DNA of 64,000 nucleotides from Dugong dugon (lineage: Eukaryota; Chordata; Mammalia; Sirenia; Dugongidae): NCBI GenBank assembly GCA_030035585.1, contig CM057468.1:52076145-52140144 (forward strand), given 5' to 3'. A model generated the notes under the pieces. The model was not told the origin of the DNA. It saw nothing but the letters and a program-made list of their open reading frames with translations, and searched no databases. This document shows, one piece after another, positions 26,001-38,000 of the stretch (position 1 is its first letter; every line of letters begins with the position of its first letter). A program made the translations under genes and the position numbers.

Positions 26001-29000
26001 GGTTAACTTACGAGATATCTACCCATTTCAAAGCTTAAAATGGTTTTAGGAGAATACACAAAAGAACAGTTATTGGTAGAGGAGAGCAGCCTCATAAAGG
26101 CAGAAACAGTACTGCCCTGACAAAAATGCTGATCTACCCAAAAGTAGACAGCCATACCCCAGGTTGATCTTGGGCTGGGTTACAGAGCCAAAGGTTGGGG
26201 GCATGCGGATAGAGCCCTTCTCTTCTCTCCCATTCCAATATTTCACAACATTTCCAAGAGGATAGGAAAAGATTTCCATCTTTTTTTCCATCCCTCCTAT
26301 GGAAGAATGAGAAAATGGCTTCCATCATTCAATACTGGGCAGATTTGGCATGTTAAGGATCTCAGGCCAGGTATGAGCAAAACTCCCATGCTAGTCATCT
26401 GGAACTGGAATGACAATCTCTTTAATGAAGCAAGAATAAGAGAGTTGCAAAGCCTGGGTGCCAGCTAGCTACAAAAGGAACTGAAACTATTCTGCAAACC
26501 AGAATGCTTTTATATTTCTGGTAGTGTCTATTTTGTTCCAGCTCCTTTTTAGCAGTCTATTGAAAGTTCCTGCCTGGCTTCTCCATGATAAAAGAAACAA
26601 AGGGAAGAGATTTTGTCCACAATTGGGCTCAGGCATGTAAGGTGTAACAAAGCACCCCCTGTGCCAGTAAGAAACAGAAAACCCAAAAGACAAGACAAAC
26701 TTGGAAATAGGAACTTATAACTACTTGGTCCAGTTAACTTCTATTGGAGGTGGGGCTTTGGTGCTTGAATTCTACCATTCAATCCTCTGAGAGTCTCAAC
26801 TCTGGGAGCCAATGTAAGGATCAGTAGCCAAATAACACAATAAAACACATTACTGACAGTTCTCTTCCCCTGTATGCAGTGTTTCTCTGGTAAAACAAAG
26901 TTGGAAAATGAGGCTTTGCCTGATAAGCCCATGTTAGCTTTTCTACTCAACCCCGCATATCCCAATAATCTAAACCTTGGTCATATGTCCTGCAGGGGGA
27001 AAGAAAAAAAAAAGAAATAGCTGGGACCAAGCCCGACTTAGGAAGTCTACCATAAGACACACTTTACCTGTCCTGCTTAACACAAAGAGATCTAATTAGA
27101 AGAATGTGGGTCTCTAAAGTCTCTACAGAGTAATCTCACCATTAATAAAACAGCAGTGTCTTAAACTCTAACTAAATTAGATTAGCAACCTCCCATCTCA
27201 TTGGACAAAATTAGGAAGAAAGATGGCTACGAACACATGATACCTCATTCCCTTTCCTTTGAGTGGTCAGACATGTTCTCCCTTTCCAATCCGGATCCTC
27301 AGCTCCTTTGCCTCTGCCTCCAACCCCACACACAGACACACAGACACACAGAGTCTATTCTCCTTCCAGGAAAAGATTTGTATCAGCGGTTTTCAAATTT
27401 TTCTTTAAGCAGTAGAATCCATTCTCAAATAATCTGACCTCATATAATTCATATATTGAGAATGGTTTCACTATAGTCAGAATTAACAGCCTGGGAGCCC
27501 AGGGATGGAAATAAGAGGCTCTTCTCACTGTCATATTTAATGATTCACTTGCAAAAGTTTTGTTTCCTGTCCTAGCAACAGTAGGTTCTGTTAGTTTACT
27601 GAGATACCAACACCCAAAAGAATGATTCCACCAGGGAATATAACAGAATTGGAAGTTAAGATTGAGACCTGGCCAATTTGGCCTCATCCTGCCATTGAGT
27701 AAAAGGGAACAGAGGAGTTAAATTTGGCTAGGTGTACCTGGCCATTAAGAATTAAAAAAAGTTGGTGCTCTTTTCCATGGGGCAGAAGATGGATGAAACT
27801 CAGGGGATCCCCAGGAATACATTTTACTTTGGGGGAAAGACAGTCTTCTATGGGTCTCTTGAGCTCTTCCTGGATATGCCGAGAAAGCAAGGCCCTGACA
27901 ACTCTTTACCCAGGCTGTCATTTCTTAGAGTTGTATTTGCAGCAAGAAACCTTAAGAGATAAGGTGATGCCTCCCTCCAGAATAAAGAGCAGACTTGCTT
28001 ACGGCTTGCTATAAAAGTGGCATATTCTTCAAGCTCAGTGTTCCTTAGCTCCAACACTAACCCACTGTGTGTGACATCCATCTGGGTCCTGCCATGTTGC
28101 TGTCACAGGACTGTGGTTTGGGGTGGGGGGGCCGCAAAGGAACTGATGCACACATACTAATGCTCATGCTGTGCTGTGAGTAATAAAGTCCACTGCTTCT
28201 GTCAGCATCCATGAGACACTAACAGACAAACTAATTAGCTTAGAAGTAGGTAAAATCAAATGCCAAACACAACAGTGGTACTGACAAATGTAGTGGTAAA
28301 TGTTAATGAAAGACTAAGACCGTACAGGCAAGACCAAAGGCTCTACATATCCAGGAATAAAGGAATGGGTTGTCTCATCAGATAAAGAAACCTGAGATGT
28401 TTGCTAAAGACAAAGAATAGGAATAGGCAGTGAAGGAGGAAGTCATAAATATCACAAAGAATAAGTAATAATAAATAAATAATATTAACAATCCCCCACG
28501 CGCCTATCATTTTGTTGTACTGTGGGGGCTTGCGTGTTCCTGTGATGCTGGAAGCTATGCCACTGGTATTCAAATACCAGCAGGGTCACCCATAGCAGAC
28601 AGGTTTCAGTGGAGCTTCCAGACTAAGATAGACTAGGAAGAAGGACCTGGCTGTCTACTTCTGAAAAGAATTAGCCAGTGAAAACCTTATGAACAACAGC
28701 AGACCACTGTCTGATACAGTGGTGGAAGATTAGCCCCTCAGGATGGAAGGCACTCAAAACACAACTAGGGAATAGCTGCCTCCTCAAAATAGAGTCGACC
28801 TTAATGACGTGGATAGAGTAAAGCTTTGGGGACCTTCATTTGCTGATGTGGCACGACTCAAAACGGATAAGAAATAGCTGCAAATAACCATTAATAATCG
28901 GAATGGAGAATGTAAGAAGTATGAATCTAGGAAAACTGGAAATCGTCAAAAATGAAATGGAACGTATAAACATCAATATCCTAGGCATCAGTGAGCTGAA

Positions 29001-32000
29001 ATGGACCGGTACTGACCATTCTGAATCGGCAGATCATATGGTCTACTATGCCGGGAATGACAACTTGAAGAGGAATGGCATTGCATTTATGGTCAAAAAG
29101 GACATTTCAAGACCCATCCTGAAGCACAATGTTATCATGATACGATAATAACCATATGCCTACAAGGAAGAGCAGTTAATACGACTATTATTCAAATTTA
29201 TGCAGCAACCACTAAGGCCAAAGATGAAGAAACCGAAGACTTTTACCAACTTCTGCACTCTGAAATTGATCAAACATATAGTCAGGATGCATTGATAATT
29301 ACTGGTGATTAGAATGCGAAAGTTGGAAACAAAGAAGGATCACTAGTTTGAAAATATGGCCTTGGTGACAGAAACAACACCAGAGATCACATGACAGAAT
29401 TTCACAAGAATAATGACTTCTTCATTGTAAATACCTTTTTCAACAACATAAATGGTGGACTATACAAGAATCAAACTGACTACATCTGCAGGGAGAGACA
29501 ATGGAGAAACTCAATATCATCAATCAGAAGAAGAAGGCCATGGGCCGACTGTGGAACACACCATCAATTCCTCATATGCAAGTTCACGTTAAAGCTGAAG
29601 AAAATTAGAACAAAGTCCATCAGAGCCAAAGTATGATACTGAGTATACCCCACCTGAATTTAGAGACCATCTCAAGAACAGATTTAACACACTGAACACT
29701 AATGACCAAAGACCAGACGAGTTGTGGAACGACATCAAGGACATCATATGTGAAGAAAGCAAGAGATCATTAAAATGACAGGAAAGAAAGAAAAGACCAA
29801 AATGGATGTCAGAAGAGACTCTGAAACTTGCTCTTGAACATCGAGTAGCTAAAGCAAAAGAAAAGATTAAGTAAAAGAGATGAACATAAGATTTCAAAGG
29901 GTGGCTCCAGAAGACAAAGTAAAGTTGTATAATGACATGTGCAAAGACCTGGAGTTAGAAAACAAAAAGGGAAAAACACACTCAGTATTTCTCAAGCTGA
30001 AAGAATTGAAGAAAAAATTCAAGCCTTGAGTTACAATATTGGATTCTATAGGGAAAATATTAAACGATGCAGGAAGCATCAAAAGAAGATGGAAGAAATA
30101 CACAGAGTCACTATACCAAAAAGAATTGGTTGATGCTCAACCATTTCAGGAGGTAGCATGTGATCAGGAACCAATGGTACCGAAGAAGGAGGTCCAAGGT
30201 GCACTGAAGGCACTGGTGAAAAACAAGGCTCCAGGATGTTTCAACAAACGGAAAGCACTGGGAAGTGCTCACTCATCTATGCTAAGAAATTTGGAAGACA
30301 GCTATTTGGCCAATAGACTGGAAGAGATTCATATTTATGCCTATTTCCAAGAAAAGTGATCCAACTGAATGTGGAAATTATCAAACAACATCATTAATAT
30401 CACATGCAAGTAAAATTTTGCTGCAGATCATTTAAAAGTAGCTGTAGCAGTACATCGACAGGGAACTGCCAGAAATTCAAGATGGATTCAGAAGACAACG
30501 TGGAACCATGGATATTACTGCCGATGTCTGATGGATCCTGGCTGAGAGCAGAGAATACCAGAAAGATGTTTACCTGTGTTTTATTGACTATGCAAAAAGC
30601 ACTCATCTGTGTGTATCATAACAAATTATGGATAACACTGGGAAGAATGGGAATTCCAGAACACTTAATTGTGCTCATGGGGAACTACTACATAGATCAA
30701 GCAGCAGTCATTCTAACAGAACAAGGGGACACTGTGTGGTTTAAAGTCAGGAAAGGTGTGCGTCAGGCTTGTATCCTTTCACCACAGTCAGTCTGTATGC
30801 TGAGCAATTAATCCCAGAAACTGGACTATATGAAGAAGAACAGGGCATCAGGCTTGGAGGAAGACTCATTAACAACCTGTGATATGCAGAGGACACAACC
30901 TTGCTGGCTGAAAGTGAAGAGGACTTGAAGCACTTACTGATCAGGATCAAAGACTACAGCATTTAGTATGGATTACACCTCAACATAAAGAAAACAAAAA
31001 TCCTCCCAACTGGACCAATAAGCAACATCATCGTAAACGGAGGAAAGATTGAGGTTGTCAAAGATTTCATTTTACTTGGATCCACAATCAACACCCATGG
31101 AAGTAGCTGTAAGGAAATCAAATGAAAGACACATTGCACTGGGCAAATCTGCTGCAAAAGATCTCTTTAAAGTGTTAAAAAGTGAAGATGTTACCTTGAA
31201 GACTAAGGTGCACCCAAGCCATGGTGTTTTCAATTGCCTCATATGCATGTGAAAGTGGGACAATGAATAAGGAAGACCAAAGAACTGATGCCTCTGAGTT
31301 ATGGTGTTGGCGAAGGATATTAAATATACCGTGGACCGCCAAAAGAATGAACAAATCTGTCTTGGAAGAAGTACAGCAAGAATGCTCCTTAGAAGCAAGG
31401 ACAAAGAGACTTTGTCTCATATACTTTGGACATGTTATCAGGAGGGATCAGTCCCTAGAGAAGGACACCATGCCTGGTAAAGTAGAGGGTAAGTAAAAGG
31501 AGGAAGACCCTCAAAGAGATGGACTGACACAGTGGCTGCAAGAATGGGTTTAAGCATAACAAGGATTACGAAGATGGAGCAGAAAGGGCAGTGTTGCATT
31601 CTGTTGTACACAGGGTTGCTATGAGTCGGAACCTACTGGACGACACCTAACAACAACAATGAAGAATGAATATAGCTTCTATTTGTATATTCATCCTTGA
31701 TCTTGTATTTATATAAGTTTTGACTAGTTTTGTTTCTTTTTTTTTCCGTTTCTTCTCCGTGATCACATAAACAATCTATGATTACTTGGCCTTTAGGATC
31801 TCGAAATAACTATAGAAGAGATGGATATCACCTTCTGAATTTGTAGTTAGATATGGTAAGTGTAATGGACTGAATCGTGTCCTCCCAAAATATGTTGTCA
31901 ACTTGGTTAGGCCATGATTCCCAGTATTGTGTGGTTGGTCTCCATTTTGTGATTGTAATTTTATGGTAAAGAGGCTTCCGGTGGGATTGTGATACTCTTA

Positions 32001-35000
32001 ATAAGGTCACATCCCTGATCCAATGTAAAGGGAGTTTCCCTGGGGTGTGGCCTGCACCACCTTTTATCTTACAAGAGATACAAGGAAAGGGAAGCAAGTA
32101 GAGATGGGGGTCGGTGGGGGGTGAGCCTCATACTACCAAGAAAGAAGCACCTGGAGCAGAACACGTCCTTTGGACCCAGGGTTCCTGCACGGAGAAGCTC
32201 CTAGTCCAAGGGAAGACTGATGACAAGGACCTTCCTCCAAAGTCGACAGAGAGAAAGCCTTCCTCCGGAGCTGACGCCCTGAATTTGGACTTCTAGCCTA
32301 CTAGACTGTGAGAAAATAACTTTCTCTTTGTTAAAGCCATCCACTTGTGGTACTTCTGTTATAGCAGCACTAGATGACTAAGACAGTAAGCAAAAAGAAA
32401 ACTTGGTGACTTAAAAAACAAAACAAAACACAGTAATGAGAATAAGGGCATACCTGCTTATACTGGATAGCCAAAGGGGTGGACTGTAGTGGACATTTGT
32501 GGATTCTGGCTATCTAGCACCCAACTCCCTCTTCCTATTAGAACCCCAAGTTCCCATTTCAAGAAGAATTCCTCATTATGAATTATCTTGGTGAGAGGGC
32601 AATTCCCAAAACCTGCCTTTCACATGGAAGCTGCAAGTCAAATACGTCTTTTATTCACTCCTTAGCAGAGCCAAGATCTGGCAAATGCTCTAGCCTACTT
32701 CCAGGATTTTGAATCCCGAATGAGTGACAGAAAGATGGAAGCAAAGTCAAGTGGTCAAGACTGTTCCTGCATTGTAACCTTGACTGTAGGGTTCTGGCAA
32801 CTTAGCTTCCAGAGAATCCCTGGTTCCTGCTCATCTTCCAGCCTGTGGTCAATGCTGTAAGCTCCCGATAGCCTTATAATAAATTATTTTTTCTTAAGAT
32901 AGAATAGATTACTGTTGTTCAGCAGCCTAATTGTGATAATAATAGTATCAACAGTATTTGTATGGTGCTGGATAATTTATCAAGAGTTTTCACATTCTTT
33001 ATTTTACTTGTTCTCAACATCAATAAGGTAAGTAACTATGATATTATGATCACTGTTGTGAAGGTAACCATGTATAAGACTTATGAAGTTATGACTTGCT
33101 TGATGTAACACAGTTAGTAAGGAAAGAAGTTAGGATTCACACCCAGATCTGTTTGATTCTAAAATCCATGTTACTTCCACTAGCATGCTGCTTCCCACAA
33201 TAATGTGGGAACATTACTAAAGACAACATTACCAAAGGAAGTTTTACAGAAAACACTGAATTATTTTTTATGATTTTTTTTGCAATAAAAGCTTACAGTA
33301 TAATATTAAACTGTGATTCAAATTAATCAAAGTTCAAAAAGGTCTAAGAAAGAAACAAGCTAATTCAATCTTGGCACACTATTTTCCAGTAATCTAACCT
33401 GATACAGGTATAGAATTTATGACATTTAGCATACATAGATGATAAATTGTTGAGTCTTTTAAATATTATATCAACCAAATTCTTTACAGTTCAACTGAAT
33501 GTAAGTAAATTATGTGTCATATTATTATGTACTAAAATATATGCCAGCTATTTCACTGATATGAATCTCTGTAGTAGACACTAACTGGAGTAGCTATCTG
33601 ACTTACAAATTACCTCATCTCAGGGAAACGCCTCAATAAACAAGACGAGCCCACTGTTATGCTATGCTACATGGCCCTGTTCCTCTTACCATAGATAACC
33701 GATTCAAAGGTTTCACACTTAACCAAAACTAGGCCAATAAGATCCTCTCTCCCCAGGAATTTGAAACTCAGACTAAGAGTAATCACAGCTGAGCTGCAAT
33801 GAATGCCATGTCCTAGAAAAAGGCTGCAGAGGTCTTTGGGGCTGCCTTGATTCTTGCCCTTCCCAACTCTTGATTATCTCTCTTCTTAGAGACACTACAG
33901 CTTTCCAACATCTCTAGATACTACTAGAGTTTAGAGAAGAAAGTCTGGGAAGGCTACACAGGAGGTAGGTCCTTCTCTACGTACTCACGACTCTATGCCT
34001 CCTTAGTAATTTGACATCTGTTTAGTTTATGGGGGAATTACATGCTATTGTGAATTTGTGGATTGGGACTATTCTAAGATCTCTGGATAAGTTCCCTGAG
34101 AATGTCAATGGTTTATAATATTATAATTTACTGACTTTTTGTTGCTTCTTGCTCCTCAGCCAGATTTGCCCAACTAAATTTCAAGCCTCTCTAAAAATGA
34201 GTGAAGTCCCTGGGTGGTATAAACGGTAAACATGCTTAGTGCTATGCAATGGCTGGAGGTTCAAGTCTACCCAGAGGCACACTGGAAGAAAGGTCTGGCT
34301 ATCTACTTCTGAAAAACCAGCCATTGAAAACCCTATGGAGCACAGTTCTACTTTAACACTCATGGGGTCATCTTTAGTGGGAAGTGATTTGACAGCAACT
34401 GGTTTGGTCTGGGTTCCAGAAATGAGCAGTTTCTTTTTTCCCTTGGTTTCCCCACAATTTAGCCTAAAGATGTCTTTATAATGAGCATTCAATATGCAGT
34501 TAACTGATTCAATGACTACATCTTGTGGCCATTTTGTTTAACTTTTGGAATACTAAATAGTCATTTTCTCCAATTGTCCAGTTACATCTAAAATAAGACC
34601 TTTCCCTAACATATTAAAAAGGGAAGTAAAACAGACACACACACACAATCTGCTTAGTTTCCCACCATTCCACTAAAACTTTATTTGCTAAGATCACCAA
34701 TTTTCAAATCCAGAGGACTCTATCTTTTTGGCCTCCCGTAACATTCCATACACTCTTCTTTGTAACTCACTCATACTTTGTTCTAAATGACATTACTCCT
34801 AGCTCCTTTTCTTCCTTCCCCTCCTTAATCTCCAATGCACATTTCTTCCTACCCTTTATAATGTTCATGCTCCACAGAGTTTTATCCTTTGTCCGCTTTT
34901 CTTCTTACTCTGCGCTCATCCTCTAGGTGATATCAACCATACCTACGATTGTTGTTTCCAACTCATGGTGACCACATGTGTGCAAAGTAGAACTGCTCCA

Positions 35001-38000
35001 TAGGGTTTTCAAGTGTGTGACCTTTCAGAAACAGATCGCCAGGCCTGTCTTCTGAGGCGCCTCTGGGTGGGTTTGAATTGCCAACCTTTTGGCTTGCACT
35101 CGAGTGCTTAACCGTTTGCACTACGAAGGGACTCCTATGATATCAACTATTTATTTAACAAATATTTGAGCACCTATGTGCTAGATGCTGGCAATATAGC
35201 ACTAAATAAGATAGACACTGTCTCTGCCCTCATGGAACTTAGAGCCTAGTGATAAAGATACACAAACTAAAAAGCGACTATTGCAATTGTACAGAGGTAA
35301 GTGCATAAAGGAACAGATCAAGGTGCTGCAATAGTATACAGAGGGTTTGGCATAGTCTAGGGCATTCAGGGAAGGACTCCCTGAAGAAGATGCACTTAGG
35401 GGAAAACTGAAGCATGCATAAGCAGGAGGGAAAGAGTTTCAGTCACTGGTACAACATTTTACGCTCTGTAAGGAAGACAAGCACCTAGAGTCAAATGGGA
35501 AAGGGAAAAGTGGCATGAGATCTGACTGGAGAAGTAGACTGGGATCAGATCAGACAGAGTTGTAAAGGACAGGATCAGAATAAATATTCATTATAAACTG
35601 GGTGGTGCAAATGGTTAAGCACTTGACTGCTAGCCAAAAGGATGGCAGTTCTAACCCACCTAAAAGCACCTTGGAAGACTAGGCCTGGTAATTGACTTCC
35701 AAAAGATCTCAGCCTTGAAAACCTTATGCAGCAGTTCTACTCTGCACACATAAGGTTACCATGAGTCAGAAATGACTCTATGGGAACTAACAACAATAAC
35801 AACCTCAAAAGTACCTTCGAAAACACTGGCAGCCATCCTACCACTTCTATTCTTCAAAAAGACTACTTTCCTCCTCCTTTATTATAGCAGATGATCTCAT
35901 CTCCTACTATTCAGAGAAAATAGAAGCCTCCAGACTGAAATTCCTGCATTCTCCTCATTCCAAATATACAGCCTACCTACAGTCCTCTCCTTCCCACTTC
36001 TTATGGAAGAACGACTGTCCCCTTCCTATCTGAGATAAATCACTTTTAATTTGGATCTTATCTCAAAAATCATCTATCAATTACCCATTCTGTCTCATAT
36101 ATACTCAACCTCTCCATCTCAAATGAATTCTTGTCACTAGTTTTTAAACATACTTGTATCTATTCCATTTAAATGAAACCAAACAACCTTCATTTGACTC
36201 TCTAACCCTTTTAGGACCAAACTTCTCAAAAAAGTGGCCTCACTTTCCTCACATACTACTCATTTCAACTCGCACAGATCTGACTCTCATTTCTGTCTTC
36301 CCATCAAAACAACTCTCACTATAAACCCCTCCATGTTGCTACATCCTATGAACATTTTTAGTTCTAATCTTAACGCAGACCTCTTACTGGCTTCAAAATT
36401 TGCCATCGTCCTCCTGAAACAATTTCTTCCCTGATTCACAAAACTCTCGTTTTCCTCTATTCCTCAGTCAATCTTTTTCTGCGTCCTTTACAGGCTCATT
36501 CCCTAGTCATTATACTAGACTCTTGACTCTCTATAGCTTCAATGAAAAAGCTATCTTCTACATGCAGACAATTCAAAATTGTACACTTCTAACGCACAAC
36601 TCTCCTCTAAGCTCCTGACCCATCAACTCATCATATATACTTTAATGTCTCATGGGCATCGCAAACTTAATGTATTTCAAACCCAGGTTATAATCTTTCT
36701 CCCAAAACACTGACCCTTTTCCTACTGGTTTCATCATCCATCTAGGTATGTATTCCAGAACCCTAGAGATCATAAGAGACACTCTGTATTGAATCCCTCA
36801 GCCTCTAATCAACTACCACTATCACAACAGCAACAAAAATAGCTAACATTTATTGAGAACTTACTGGATACCAGGTACTGTTTTGTTTTACATTAATAGT
36901 ACCTGATATCAAAATTAGTCTAATCTAATTTTGTTGCCTAATTTAATCATCACAATCAGCATATGGTAATCATAACAAAATCCTGTTTATTTTACCTCCA
37001 AAATCTCTGGAATATGCCATCTTCTCTTTACTGATATTGTTGCCACCACCAAACGACCACCTTGGTCCGAGGGACGATCACGTCTCACTGAGGCTACTGA
37101 AAGAACTTCCTGTCTGGTCCACCAGCAACCACTCTGAGCGCTACCTAATTCAATCACCACAGAGCCGTCAGTCATTTTTACAAAAGCAAAACAGGTATTA
37201 GTTACTCACTCATCCTCCTACACAGACCTTTAAAAGGGTTTTAGAATAAAGGCAAAACCCTCTAACTTCACTTATAAGGCTATGTGTGAGCAAGTCCTTA
37301 GCTATTTCTCCTGTTTCATCTTGTACCACCCTTTCCCTTATGTTATGTGCTCCAGTCAGATACAGTACACAAAAAAATGTATGAATGTCTTATTCTCTTG
37401 TAACAGACATTATATATATTATATTATAATCTACGGTACTGAAGTATTATACCAAACCAAAACCCGTCGCTGTCAGGTCAATTCTGACTACTTTACATAT
37501 ATGTACTACATTATATATTATATTCACTATACATAATATATAAAGTATAATGCTTCAATAATGTAGATTATTTTACATAAACATGTCACTGTATATTCCT
37601 ATACAGACCTAGGCAGAAAATTAAGAGTGTATGTAGAAAGTTTTCAGAATGTAAAATAATGTGCAGATTATAAAAATTATGGAAAACACTGTGAAGAATG
37701 GGAATTCCAGAACACTTAATTGTGCTCATGCAGAACCTGTACCCAGACCAAGAGGCAGTCATTTGAATAGAATGAATACTGTGTGTTTTAAATCAGGAAA
37801 GGTGTGCGTCAGGGTTGTATCCTTTCACCATACTTATTCAATCTGTATGCTCAGCATATAATCCAAGAAGCTGGACTATATGAAGAATGCAGCATCAGAA
37901 CTGGAGGAAGACTCATTAACAACCTGCGTTATGCAGATGACACAACCTTGCTTTCGCAAAGCAAAGAGGACTTGAAGCACTTACTGATGAAGATCAAAGA

